Counted from the stretch's first letter, positions 1 through 8,252 are shown. The stretch: 64,000 nt of DNA from an uncultured Bacteroidales bacterium (GCA_946185835.1 CAMHKW010000005.1:1-64000), one strand, 5' to 3'. Notes: generated by a model not told the origin, from the sequence alone. Made by a program: numbers and translations.

Positions 1-1510
1 TTTGGAACGGGAAGAAATTAGATCCTTGTATATTCAGACATGCATTTCCTCCCCGCCAGTCTCCAACAGCGAAATTCTCGTAAACTTTGGCACCATTATT
101 TGCAGTAATTGTACCCACACCTACGGTATTGTTTCCCTGATCCATATCTTGGCCTTTCACAAAACCCCACGCGTAAAAGTAAGAATTATTATTAAGTTCG
201 ATATGACCTCCTAATGACATATCTATCACACCACAAGCACCTGTAACATAGCCGGAAGGTTTACCTCCACCCATACATGTTTGTTGTCCACCAACGCAGA
301 TATTTCCATTGACAGTTATATTTGCTCCATCAAGCAATGTGAGTTTTCTATAGATTGTCAATGCCGATTCTGCTGTTACTAATGCCGGTTTTGTCTGCGT
401 ATTATTAGCACTATTATATGGCACAAGCAACGTCACTCCGGCAGGAATCGTATAATTACCGGCAGGAACTGTTCCGTCCGCTATTGGGTACACAATTTTA
501 GACGAAGAGGAAGCCGCTTCTGAACAAGCCCGACCTAAGTCATAATAGTACTGCTCTGTACCTTTCACATTGAAGATAGCCTGATTGGAAGGAATGAATT
601 TTGCATAGATTGTTATATCATCAGGATAAGCACGCGTGTAATTTTCTGACGTAGAAATGAAGTTCTCAGTCGAACCTTCCATCGTATACCATCCAAAAAA
701 CACATACCCTGCATCAGGAGTTGCTACTAGTGCAAGATCATATTTCGTTGTGACGACCTTCTCTGACGTAAGCGTCGTGGCCGGATAGGATTCATATGAG
801 TACGTAATTGTTCCGTTGGTTGGCACCTTGAGGGTTATATTCGCGGGAACACGAAGTTTGAAAAAGGCATAATATGTTTCCGAATATGCAGTCGACGAAT
901 AGTCGGGATTGCCCTTACTGCCTGATGTATATCCCGTTATTTTCATGTCGGAAACAATCTCACGCGGATTATCGTAGTTATCTATACTCGATTCAGATGT
1001 AGTCGTTCCCCAACCTGCGAAGTAATAGTCATCACTAATAGGTGTGGCGCTAATTGTGAACGTTTTTTTGTGAGCAACCGTAATCTGTTCAGATGTATAA
1101 GTAGGAGAACTCGCATTCGTCTCTGTTGCCAACCCGCTATTCCAAGAAATAGTAGCTGTGCTTCCCGATGTTGCAGCAGAAGAAGTAACTGTTCGAGGAT
1201 TACCACTAGAAGGAGCCGTCACATTTGCCGTTTCTGATGTCGAAATAGTAACGTATCCATTCCCTCTCGTTTGTACATTAGTGTTGGCCTTATCTACCGT
1301 ACTGTTATATTTATGAGTAACAGCACCTGTACATGAAGTGGAACTATTATCCCAGTGTGCCCGTCTCGGGCCGGACATGACTATTTCTTCCTCCTCGCTC
1401 TCGTCATAGACGGGACGGAAGGACATACCGATGGTCGTAAAAACTACTATGAGCAACCCTGTCGATATGAAGGAAAGGGTCTTACTGCTCCATGTTGAAA
1501 TCTTACTCAT
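1..1510 (-). CDS. Partial giant secreted repeat protein, paralogue of the 5820-aa ORF
   Basis: The reading frame opens at an ATG at 1510 and stays open to the window edge, giving 503 residues with no stop. It is absent from the ORF track because its end lies outside. The N-terminus has a hydrophobic segment at about residues 13-31 (signal peptide or anchor), then an acidic stretch (DESEEEE). Two Flg_new/InlB-type 'GW' segments follow (YYFAGW, YVFFGW). From about residue 265 it aligns closely with residues of about 235-430 of the giant protein: GVTLLVPYN, AYRKLTL-like, NICVGGQQT, YAWGFVKGQDMDQGNNT, WRGGNA. It is therefore a paralogue, probably secreted to the cell surface. No convincing promoter was found in the 150 bases before the start. 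Full length and C-terminus cannot be known from this window. Confidence 0.85.
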   Translation of the reverse strand, partial: MSKISTWSSKTLSFISTGLLIVVFTTIGMSFRPVYDESEEEEIVMSGPRRAHWDNSSTSCTGAVTHKYNSTVDKANTNVQTRGNGYVTISTSETANVTAPSSGNPRTVTSSAATSGSTATISWNSGLATETNASSPTYTSEQITVAHKKTFTISATPISDDYYFAGWGTTTSESSIDNYDNPREIVSDMKITGYTSGSKGNPDYSSTAYSETYYAFFKLRVPANITLKVPTNGTITYSYESYPATTLTSEKVVTTKYDLALVATPDAGYVFFGWYTMEGSTENFISTSENYTRAYPDDITIYAKFIPSNQAIFNVKGTEQYYYDLGRACSEAASSSSKIVYPIADGTVPAGNYTIPAGVTLLVPYNSANNTQTKPALVTAESALTIYRKLTLLDGANITVNGNICVGGQQTCMGGGKPSGYVTGACGVIDMSLGGHIELNNNSYFYAWGFVKGQDMDQGNNTVGVGTITANNGAKVYENFAVGDWRGGNACLNIQGSNFFPFQ

Positions 1511-1663
1511 ATTCTTTCTGTTTGTTATGTATTTATATTCAGTTTGTATAATGCCTTGTTTTAGATGTGTCGTGTAACTGCATTTTTAATAAACATGCTG
1601 TTTCCGGAACTTTAACAATGTAAATTTCTCCTTGCAGGATACGCTTATATGCACACACACAAA

Positions 1664-1690
1664 GCGGTAACACCATATTGATATTACCGC
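1664..1690 (-). terminator. Hairpin terminator of ATPase gene 1
   Basis: On the minus strand GCGGTAA ... TTACCGC forms a 7-bp stem followed by TTTG. It lies 64 bases after the ATPase stop. The hairpin's upstream arm is also the left inverted-repeat end of the cassette. Confidence 0.6.
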
Positions 1691-1753
1691 TTCGTTTGGT
1701 TGAAGATATACCTTTATTGGAGGATAATCTATTTGAATCTATTTGAGGATACT

Positions 1754-3181
1754 CTATTTAAACAAGTCGTCCATTGTCAGTTGGGCTTGTATGTCGTAAT
1801 ACTGCTCGTTTTCGATGAGTCCGTAAGGCGTTATCATCGTGAGCAATACTCCTTGCTTGCTGCCGGTTTCGATGAGGAAATTCTGTCGGCGCAGTCGCAG
1901 ACGTTGCATCTCGTCTTTGCTTAACAGATATTGGTCTTGTGCGTATTTGATCTCGCAGAGGTTCACCAACCTGTCAGCACGGTCGAGTATAAGGTCGATC
2001 TGCGAACGCGGAGTGGTTGTTTTGCTTCGCCATGCGTAGTAATTAACCCCAATACGATTAATACCCAAAACTTCTTTTATTTGCTCTATATGGAGCATCA
2101 CCACTTTCTCGAATGCCAATCCTTGCCATGTGTTGATTTGTGGAGTATTGATGTTGTTTTGCCAAAAATACTTATCATTGATACCTTTCTGATGAAAATG
2201 CAGATGAAAGAGAGTAAACATATCGGTTAGCTGATAAAGACAAGCATTTACTCTAATTTTCTTTCCTCGCCCTCGTGTATAAAACGAACGGATAAAGTCG
2301 CTATTTTCCAAATCGGTTAGCATCCGCGTAAGATTACCTCCCGTGCCTAACCCTGTTAGCGTGGATATATCATCTCTTGTAATCCCTTGTTGGTGCTGTG
2401 AAAGCACTTCTACTATCTTATAATAGGGCTCCGGTGAGCGGAAAAGTGAAGCCATGAGTCGGTCATACTCGTTTGATAGTGGTGCATCATTCTGAAAATA
2501 AAGTCTGTCAAGTGCTTGCGGAAGAGATTCTTTAGACATTACATGACTTAAATAGAAAGGAACCCCTCCCATCACCATATACAACTGCAAAACGCTATCT
2601 CTATTCCATGAAACACCTCTCTGTTTCAGATAGTTTTCGGTTTCACCGAGTGTAAATGGACGCAGATGTATTGTGGCGGTCAGACGATTATGTAGACCTC
2701 CATGGCTATTAATAAGATTGTTGATAATCCACGAAGTAGCACTTCCGCAGACTATGAGTTTCATATTGTCATAGTCTGAGGCCCATGTGTTCCAGAAATG
2801 ATCGAGTGCTGCAATAAAATCGGAGTGAGGCGTATCAAAACACGGCACTTCATCTAAGAAAATAACACAAGGCGAATCGTCCTCTATTCTTAATTTTAGC
2901 CACAATTTGAGTGATAAGAATAAGTCCATCCAACTATTGCCTCTTGGAGTTGGCGCCCCACACTCTTCTAAAGCTTGTCTGAAGGCATTTTTCTGTGTTG
3001 CAGAGTCTTTGTCTATCACTCCGGATGCATAAAAAGTAATACTTCCGCGCAAATGCTCTTTGATAAGAAAAGTCTTACCTACCCGCCTCCTGCCATAAAC
3101 AGCTATGAACTCGGGCTGATGGCTATGCAGCAATTCGTCTAATTGATGCCGTTCTTTATCTCGTCCAAATAATCTGTTCAT
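1754..3181 (-). CDS. AAA/ATPase_2-type ATPase with DUF234-like C-terminus
   Basis: 475 residues. The N-terminus has a Walker A loop at about 30-37 (GRRRVGKT) and a Walker B at about 107-112 (FLDEVP), the layout of the archaeal/bacterial ATPase_2 (DEXX-box) family. The middle contains a winged-helix-like region (about 260-310). The C-terminus carries IDLILDR followed by CEIKYA at about 395-412, a D...ExK arrangement like the PD-(D/E)XK nuclease fold reported for DUF234-type proteins. Such ATPases are common, poorly understood, and often present in several copies in Bacteroidales genomes. The gene stands alone with its own promoter, operator-like repeats and terminator, and it sits inside the inverted-repeat cassette. 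Its function is unknown; a role in mobility of the cassette or in defence are both guesses. Confidence 0.85.
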   Translation of the reverse strand: MNRLFGRDKERHQLDELLHSHQPEFIAVYGRRRVGKTFLIKEHLRGSITFYASGVIDKDSATQKNAFRQALEECGAPTPRGNSWMDLFLSLKLWLKLRIEDDSPCVIFLDEVPCFDTPHSDFIAALDHFWNTWASDYDNMKLIVCGSATSWIINNLINSHGGLHNRLTATIHLRPFTLGETENYLKQRGVSWNRDSVLQLYMVMGGVPFYLSHVMSKESLPQALDRLYFQNDAPLSNEYDRLMASLFRSPEPYYKIVEVLSQHQQGITRDDISTLTGLGTGGNLTRMLTDLENSDFIRSFYTRGRGKKIRVNACLYQLTDMFTLFHLHFHQKGINDKYFWQNNINTPQINTWQGLAFEKVVMLHIEQIKEVLGINRIGVNYYAWRSKTTTPRSQIDLILDRADRLVNLCEIKYAQDQYLLSKDEMQRLRLRRQNFLIETGSKQGVLLTMITPYGLIENEQYYDIQAQLTMDDLFK

Positions 3182-3274
3182 ATTTCATCAATATTATACT
3201 ATTCGTAGTTTTATCCTAATATACACCCCTCCTTGTTAAATTAGTAAGAGGTGGCGTATTCTCTCCTACCGGCT

Positions 3275-3306
3275 GCAAAATTACACATTATATTTGGAAT
3301 AAACAA
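3275..3306 (-). promoter_or_regulatory. Bacteroidetes-type promoter for ATPase gene 1
   Basis: On the minus strand TTG (3306-3304), a 20-base gap, then TAATTTTGC (3283-3275). Predicted transcript start is near 3268, giving a leader of about 85 bases before the ATG at 3181. Confidence 0.65.
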
Positions 3307-3312
3307 GTATTA

Positions 3313-3403
3313 TCGTCCAAAAACAATGTTTTTGTTGTGTTTTTGGACGGAGTTGTGTTGTATATTCGTCCAAAAATCGCTGTGTTTATAATATTTTGGA
3401 CGA
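3313..3403. promoter_or_regulatory. Twin 38-bp inverted repeats (CGTCCAAAA...TTTTGGACG)
   Basis: Two inverted repeats of equal length, 3313-3350 and 3366-3403, each start with TCGTCCAAAAA and end with TTTTGGACG. Their centres are 53 bp apart, about five helical turns. They lie directly upstream of the -33 region of the ATPase promoter. This looks like a double operator; the regulator is not known. Confidence 0.5.
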
Positions 3404-3634
3404 GATTAAGAGTCTTGCAACTATTTGTTGCGGTAATATCAATATGTCAAAGACCACATTTAAGTACCAAGTGACCAAGTACAAAGTACCATTTATTTGA
3501 CCATTTGGTGCGCTTGCACTAATTCTTGCACGACTGCGCGCTCTGCGCTTGTATGGTGCTACGTTTTGTGCTACGCTTCCCCCGCTGCAAATGTAACCAT
3601 TTACACCGGGGACCCTATATTTTTCAATCCAGCG
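3404..3634. other. Intergenic stretch with right cassette end, otherwise featureless
   Basis: Together with the promoter and operators to its left this fills the 453-bp gap 3182-3634. It holds the right inverted-repeat end (3430-3446) and a short tandem-like stretch around 3470-3490 (AAGTACCAAGTGACCAAGTACAAAG-type). I see no gene in the rest. Confidence 0.5.
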
Positions 3635-4306
3635 TCAAGACGCTTCTGCCGTCGGGCAGTATTTGGGATGTTGTGCTAATATAACGATATAAGCTATATC
3701 AAGCAGCAGGCATACTCCTCCTAATAAAATTCCAAATAATTGTCCGGCAAATATCATTGTCATGGTAGCACATAACGTGCCGATACATTTCGCAATTGCA
3801 ATAGACAAACTCTGCCCGCGTTTCCCTCCTCTAATGTAATACATCACAATGAAAAGAAGACTCATTATTACATTATTTGGGAATACAAAATACATTTTCC
3901 AATTATCCATTGTATGATACATCGTTAGTATAATTGCTAATACAGAAAGGAACACCCCTAACGAATATAGCGCAAATACCTTCCCCGTATCTATTTTCCG
4001 CCCTAACGACATCCTTTTAATTTTTCTATTAAACTCTTGTTTTCCAAATACTATGTAGGTAACAACGATTCCTATATCCAAAATTGTCCACGTCCCGTAC
4101 AATACATACGTTGATGCGTTCTCTCCCCCACATAAACAATAATCAACCAAACTTAATGCCTCCCAACAGAAATTCATACACAGTGCCAATAATGGCATGC
4201 AGTATGTTTTTTCTTTTATTCCAATGCGGATACATTCAATATAAGTCACGCACCAGAATATCATCATATAGATATCAAACAAACCTAACCAATCCCATCG
4301 ATTCAT
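3635..4306 (-). CDS. Small polytopic membrane protein, possible Pyr4-type membrane cyclase fold
   Basis: 223 residues with about seven hydrophobic segments. The start overlaps the upstream sulfatase stop as ATGA, so it is translationally coupled to it. Two polar motifs lie within membrane segments: MNFCWEA near residue 44-50 and WTILDIG near 73-79. An N-x-x-W-E motif and a W-x-x-L-D motif in a small seven-helix protein recall the integral-membrane terpene cyclases of the Pyr4 type, in which the conserved acidic residues act in catalysis. That resemblance is from memory and is weak without a search. No signal peptide. Its operon partners (lgt and a sulfatase-fold envelope enzyme) suggest a job in the cell envelope. 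Confidence 0.7.
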   Translation of the reverse strand: MNRWDWLGLFDIYMMIFWCVTYIECIRIGIKEKTYCMPLLALCMNFCWEALSLVDYCLCGGENASTYVLYGTWTILDIGIVVTYIVFGKQEFNRKIKRMSLGRKIDTGKVFALYSLGVFLSVLAIILTMYHTMDNWKMYFVFPNNVIMSLLFIVMYYIRGGKRGQSLSIAIAKCIGTLCATMTMIFAGQLFGILLGGVCLLLDIAYIVILAQHPKYCPTAEAS

Positions 4307-5712
4307 AATTCCATTATCGTTTTTCCGTCAGGCAGAAGTAATGTTCTTCCTTTATATTTCACTTCTTCTTCAAAGACAGACAAACCTTCTTGTTGCAAGG
4401 TGCTGTCTATCCGTATATTCGCCATGTCGAGTACAGACCAAAACACATGGTCGGCACAGACCGGTTCGTCTTTATGTATGATGAGGTTTACCACCTTTTC
4501 AGGGTGCGCCTCTTTATATTCATCGCTATACCAGACCATCAGGGGGACGTGGTACTCCTCTTTGGTGGGGTGGTAGGTGTGCCCGTGTCCGCTGACTTTC
4601 GGGCTTATATATTCGCCGTGGTCGCTTACAAACAGCCATGCTGCGACCCGATGTGTCTGTTTTAATGTTTCTATTTCTTTGTTCAACAGTCTGTCCGTAT
4701 AACGCAATGAGTTATCATAAGCATTGAGGAAGAGGCTGTCGCTTTTGGTTTTCGGGTCTGCGTTATAGTCCGGTCGCCATACAAGGCAATCTTCTGTCCG
4801 GTTGGTATAAAACATGTGGTTGCCCAAATAATGCGTTACCACAAACAGTTTATCATTCTTTTTCGCCAAGTTGGATAATGCCGGTGCTATGAGACTGTCA
4901 TGTTTTACAAAAACCACTGTATCAAAGTTCTTCGCCAGATAGTCATGATAGCCGTTATTCATCAGTTGTGCCCGATGACTGACCAAAGCAGTCTTGAACC
5001 CTGTTTCCGAGAACGCCGCTGCAATCGTCTTTTTGCCGAAGTGTTGCTCAAAATCATCGGTCTGTGCGTCCGTGAGCAACATTGGCAAGGCGTGTTGCGT
5101 CAGCGTGGCATTGGCGTAATAGTCCGAATACAACACAAGGTCTGTCTGCTTTCCCAACAGAGGCGTTGTTTCTCTGTTGTATGTACCATTCAGCGAGAGG
5201 TTTTTATAGCGCACCGATTCGCCAAGGGATAACACATATATCTCTTTGTCCACTGCCGGTTCTTGTCGGACGGAGTTGTATCGGAAACTATCATTATCGT
5301 TTTGATGCTTTTCGATGTTCCGTATCTGCCGTGCCACACAGGCTATCTCGTTTGCCAGAGAATTAGTAACGCCCGGAAGCGCAAAAGGTACAGCCAAGAA
5401 AACGATAATTCCGATTGCAGTATAGCGTGCGAGAAGAGTATTTTTTACAACCGTCAGCCACCACACTAATACACCTATCCCCAAATATATCAAAGAACAA
5501 ACTATCCAATACGGCCATACATACCGCAAGCAATAATCTGCTATGTCATTTGTCTCGAAACGGTTAGCGGTTATCCATGCGAAAATCTCGCCGGCAGTAA
5601 ACCAATTCTCATAACTGACGAGTGTTGTTGTCTCAATAAGTGTCGCTACGCATTCTGCAATCAACACTGTCAACAGAACAACGCACAAAACTTCTTTTCT
5701 GCTTTTTTTCAT
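4303..5712 (-). CDS. Sulfatase-fold phosphoethanolamine-transferase-like inner-membrane protein
   Basis: The ORF track starts this at 5859, inside lgt, but the ATG at 5712 overlaps the lgt stop as ATGA and starts with MKKSRKEVL followed by a membrane segment; this gives 469 residues. The N-terminal third has about five membrane helices. The periplasmic alkaline-phosphatase-fold domain follows: LGESVRYKNLSLNG with the family's Ser/Thr nucleophile position in GES, then ETTPLL, later VSDHGE and SGHGHTYHP, which match metal-binding Asp/His positions. The family (EptA/CptA/EptC) transfers phosphoethanolamine from phosphatidylethanolamine to lipid A, LPS core or other glycans; the exact acceptor cannot be told. 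Operon order: lgt, this gene, small membrane protein, all coupled by ATGA overlaps. Confidence 0.85.
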   Translation of the reverse strand: MKKSRKEVLCVVLLTVLIAECVATLIETTTLVSYENWFTAGEIFAWITANRFETNDIADYCLRYVWPYWIVCSLIYLGIGVLVWWLTVVKNTLLARYTAIGIIVFLAVPFALPGVTNSLANEIACVARQIRNIEKHQNDNDSFRYNSVRQEPAVDKEIYVLSLGESVRYKNLSLNGTYNRETTPLLGKQTDLVLYSDYYANATLTQHALPMLLTDAQTDDFEQHFGKKTIAAAFSETGFKTALVSHRAQLMNNGYHDYLAKNFDTVVFVKHDSLIAPALSNLAKKNDKLFVVTHYLGNHMFYTNRTEDCLVWRPDYNADPKTKSDSLFLNAYDNSLRYTDRLLNKEIETLKQTHRVAAWLFVSDHGEYISPKVSGHGHTYHPTKEEYHVPLMVWYSDEYKEAHPEKVVNLIIHKDEPVCADHVFWSVLDMANIRIDSTLQQEGLSVFEEEVKYKGRTLLLPDGKTIMEL

Positions 5713-6608
5713 TTCTTCATTCGTCTTCTTTCTGCCCGTGTCGGTTGGACAGATAAGGTGACATTTGCTTGTTTGCCTTGTTCCAACGAGCGGAAAAGCA
5801 GCCAGATAGCATAGACAGCAAAAGGAATGGAGAGCCACTGTCCCATCATCAAAATCCAATCTTGCTCTATCTCCATTTGCGGCATTTTAACAAACTCAAT
5901 CATGATGCGCAGCAGCAAGACTATCGTCATAATTACTGCGGATAGTAAACCTTTATATTGTCCGCCGTCTCTTTTGAGAAACAGCCACCATGCGATACTC
6001 ATCGCCAGCAGATAACTCAAGAGTTCGTATATCTGCGAAGGATGACGAGGTACTGTTTCTTCACCAAAGTAGAAACCCCATGGAAGGGTTGTTTCAATGC
6101 CGCAAATCTCATTATTAATCAAGTTGCCTATTCTAACTGCTACCGCTACCCAGAACAACCCCATCATGCTTCTGTCTGTTGCGTACCACATGTCGCACTT
6201 AAATATTTGAGCGCATATCCATCCTGCAATCAGTACTCCTGCCACACATCCATGACTTGCAAAACCTCCGTGTGCAAAGTCAAAGAATTTCCACGGATGC
6301 TCGAAATAATGGTTGCGATAGTGCCATTCAGTCCCTAAAAAATGCACCGGTTCATCAGCGGTGTAGTACCATTCATAGAACAGGCCTTGAAACATGTGAC
6401 CAAAGAAGATGACGCACACTAACGACACCATGAATGTAATGAGAGCGTATTGAGATGGCACTCCGTCATGCTTGAAAGTCACGAGCAGCGTAACCAACAT
6501 ACCTATCAATCCGAGCGTCCACAATGTCCCATACCAACCGATAGCGAAATGCTCACCTTCGTAGATGAAAGGCGAGACGTCCCATGTTATGTAAAGCAGG
6601 TTGGTCAT
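5709..6608 (-). CDS. lgt: Prolipoprotein diacylglyceryl transferase
   Basis: 299 residues with about seven membrane segments. Signature regions are present: the HGG motif (FAHGGFASHG), RIGNLINNEICG with the conserved Arg and Asn, and RHPSQIYE. The enzyme moves diacylglycerol from phosphatidylglycerol onto the lipobox cysteine of prolipoproteins in the inner membrane. Several lipobox-bearing proteins in this window (two Omp28-like, CotH-like, a 262-aa lipoprotein) are its likely clients. It is the first gene of a three-gene operon. No clear TAnnTTTG promoter was found in the repeat-rich region upstream. Confidence 0.95.
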   Translation of the reverse strand: MTNLLYITWDVSPFIYEGEHFAIGWYGTLWTLGLIGMLVTLLVTFKHDGVPSQYALITFMVSLVCVIFFGHMFQGLFYEWYYTADEPVHFLGTEWHYRNHYFEHPWKFFDFAHGGFASHGCVAGVLIAGWICAQIFKCDMWYATDRSMMGLFWVAVAVRIGNLINNEICGIETTLPWGFYFGEETVPRHPSQIYELLSYLLAMSIAWWLFLKRDGGQYKGLLSAVIMTIVLLLRIMIEFVKMPQMEIEQDWILMMGQWLSIPFAVYAIWLLFRSLEQGKQANVTLSVQPTRAERRRMKK

Positions 6609-6681
6609 GGTTTTAAGTTTGTGTTTGTTGGTCTATTATAGGTGGTGTGCCTTGTCGTGGTTAATGGGTGTACCGGGTTGA

Positions 6682-6713
6682 CATGAGACGAGTCGCAGCC
6701 TCGTCTCTACGTG
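6682..6713. repeat. 32-bp hairpin repeat, copy 1
   Basis: CATGAGACGAGTCGCAGCCTCG... contains GAGACGAG/CTCGTCTC, an 8-bp stem with a 7-base loop. An identical 32-bp copy is at 6857-6888, same orientation. Confidence 0.75.
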
Positions 6714-6734
6714 CCGGCGGGTGCGGGTGATGTG

Positions 6735-6759
6735 CCGCCAATAGCAAATTGGCGTACCC
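6735..6759 (-). repeat. Palindrome family GGGTACGCC, member 1
   Basis: On the minus strand GGGTACGCCAATTTGC then TATTGGCGG. Stem GCCAA/TTGGC. It matches the copy at 9776-9800 except that the inner stem pairs are A-T instead of G-C. Confidence 0.6.
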
Positions 6760-6820
6760 GGTGCTTGCGTGGTCATGGTGTGCTCACCGGGAGCGTGAGT
6801 ACCCTACTCGCGGTTCATTT

Positions 6821-6844
6821 GGGGCGCCGGTTTGTAGCCGGCGG
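6821..6844 (+). repeat. Palindrome family, member 2
   Basis: GGCGCCGGTTTGTAGCCGGCGG; stem CGCCGG/CCGGCG around TTTGTAG. Same family as 9776-9800 with a changed loop. Confidence 0.55.
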
Positions 6845-6856
6845 TTGCCGAGTTGT

Positions 6857-6888
6857 CATGAGACGAGTCGCAGCCTCGTCTCTACGTG
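6857..6888. repeat. 32-bp hairpin repeat, copy 2
   Basis: Identical to 6682-6713, 175 bp away in the same orientation. Confidence 0.75.
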
Positions 6889-6908
6889 TCGTGGGTAGCG
6901 GTGGTGAG

Positions 6909-6933
6909 CCGCCAATTGCAAATTGGCGTACCC
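6909..6933 (-). repeat. Palindrome family, member 3
   Basis: On the minus strand GGGTACGCCAATTTGC then AATTGGCGG; nearly the same as member 1. Confidence 0.6.
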
Positions 6934-7013
6934 GGTGCCTGAACCTGTTTGCACTGCGTCTGAGTCCGAGATCTCAACACTTAGCGGTGTCTTATCGTGT
7001 CAGCACACAAAAA

Positions 7014-7056
7014 GCGGTAACCCGCCGTGGTCTTGTACCACATATTGGATTACCGC
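7014..7056 (-). terminator. Hairpin terminator of ATPase gene 2
   Basis: On the minus strand GCGGTAA ... TTACCGC followed by TTTTTGTG. A second small stem (GTGGT/ACCAC) sits in its loop. It begins 36 bases after the gene's stop. Confidence 0.7.
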
Positions 7057-7091
7057 TACAGAGCAGATAGGTATTTGTTTATTTCTGTCTT

Positions 7092-8225
7092 TTATTTGCC
7101 TGACAGATATTGTGCAAAAAATATATCATACACGTACCATTTGCCGTTGTTCTCAATCACTATATCTTTTCCATACAGTCCTTTCAATGCAGCCTGAACG
7201 CTACTTGCAGAAACTAATTTGTACTTTTGAACGAATGCTCCGGATGTGATGTTTTCTACCCCATTTTCCTTTACTATGGCAAATAACAAACTTTTTTGTT
7301 TGGTCGGCAATGCTGCCAGAATCTCTCGATAAAAAGGCTCCTGTACTTGTACAACATTACGTAATGCCTCATCAATGGAACCGGTCTTGCAATGGTCTCC
7401 GGGATTAGTGATTGTAAACATCTCGTTAAGAAGCATCTGCATATACCATGTTATACCTCTACACAGCTCATATACTTGCCTGACAGCTTCATCTTCGATA
7501 GTTTTTTTGCCGAGGATGAACATCCGTTTGGCAAAATCAACATATATTTCGCAGGGAATAGGGTCAAGCCCCATATTAATCGTGCTTTGGTAAAACGGTT
7601 TGGAGGGAGAGAGAAACATTTGCGTCATAAGGTGTTTTCTGCTTCCTGAAAAGATGAACTGCGTTTTTGTGCATCGCTGTATGTATGTGCGCAGCAAGGC
7701 TTCTATATTCTTTTCGGGATACCTGGTCACTTGTTGGAACTCATCGAAAGCCACCACACAAGGTCTGTCCGCCGCCTCTAAGAAAGCGAATACTTGCTCT
7801 AACGTCATTTCCGGAGCGGCAATATCGCCTAAACCGATGTCGAAAGCCGGGGAGCCTGTGAGTGCGTCCAACTTGAAACCTACACGCAGTGAGGATATAA
7901 TCTGAAAGAACTTGTCTTTCCATGATTTTGACTGCCGTTCTACGCACCGATAGACCTCATTACTGAATGTATATACCATTTCAGCCAAACTGCCGGTGGC
8001 GTACAGGTCAACCGATATAGTATAAAACTGCTTTTGTATCTCAGGTTGCGCAAAGACATGGCTGATTAATCCCGATTTGCCAATACGACGGTCTGCAATT
8101 AGAGTCACATTCCGCCCATTGATGATTTGTTTTTCGAGAAAAGCAGTCTCTTGTTCGCGGTCACAGAAGTAGTCTGGCGACAAGTATCTCCCTATAACAA
8201 AGGGGTTTTTGCAATTATTGTCCAT
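7092..8225 (-). CDS. AAA ATPase (ATPase_2-like) of cassette 2
   Basis: The track starts at 8294, but that start lies upstream of the promoter -7 box (8253-8261). The ATG at 8225 (MDNNCKNPFVIGRYL) gives 377 residues and a short leader. Walker A is at about 43-51 (ADRRIGKSG), Walker B at about 155-160 (VVAFDEF). A C-terminal winged-helix-like region follows (SASSVQAALKGLYGKDIV). Unlike ATPase gene 1 there is no D...ExK nuclease-like tail, so the two cassette proteins belong to different subfamilies of ATP-binding proteins. The gene is solitary, with its own promoter and terminator. Function unknown. Confidence 0.85.
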   Translation of the reverse strand: MDNNCKNPFVIGRYLSPDYFCDREQETAFLEKQIINGRNVTLIADRRIGKSGLISHVFAQPEIQKQFYTISVDLYATGSLAEMVYTFSNEVYRCVERQSKSWKDKFFQIISSLRVGFKLDALTGSPAFDIGLGDIAAPEMTLEQVFAFLEAADRPCVVAFDEFQQVTRYPEKNIEALLRTYIQRCTKTQFIFSGSRKHLMTQMFLSPSKPFYQSTINMGLDPIPCEIYVDFAKRMFILGKKTIEDEAVRQVYELCRGITWYMQMLLNEMFTITNPGDHCKTGSIDEALRNVVQVQEPFYREILAALPTKQKSLLFAIVKENGVENITSGAFVQKYKLVSASSVQAALKGLYGKDIVIENNGKWYVYDIFFAQYLSGK

Positions 8226-8252
8226 GTAATTATTGTAATTATAATAATTGCT

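Larger units (their letters stand above)
1664..3446 (-). mobile_element. Putative ATPase cassette 1 bounded by a 17-bp perfect inverted repeat
   Basis: GCGGTAATATCAATATG occurs on the minus strand at 1690-1674 and on the plus strand at 3430-3446, pointing outward on both sides of a single ATPase gene. The left copy continues to TTACCGC, so the end also folds as the gene's terminator (1664-1690). The right copy continues as TCAAAGA, exactly as at the right end of the second ATPase cassette (8322-8343). Inside lie the gene, its promoter and twin operator-like repeats. That the ends are terminal repeats of a transposable or integrating unit is inference. No target-site duplication was recognised and no transposase is encoded. 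Confidence 0.5.
6609..7013. other. Repeat-filled intergenic region between lgt and ATPase gene 2
   Basis: No gene is supported here. The stretch is made of two identical 32-bp hairpin repeats (6682-6713 and 6857-6888), three palindromes of one family (6735, 6821, 6909) and the terminator-like cassette end from 7014. The small plus-strand ORFs in the track are translations of these repeats. Confidence 0.6.

Noticed and set aside
4303-5859. Long start for the sulfatase-fold gene
   Set aside because: It would overlap lgt by 150 bases; the ATGA-coupled start at 5712 fits better.
6711-7070. 119-aa ORF on the plus strand
   Set aside because: It is built from the 32-bp repeats and palindromes (PPIANWRTRCL appears twice as a direct translation of the repeat).
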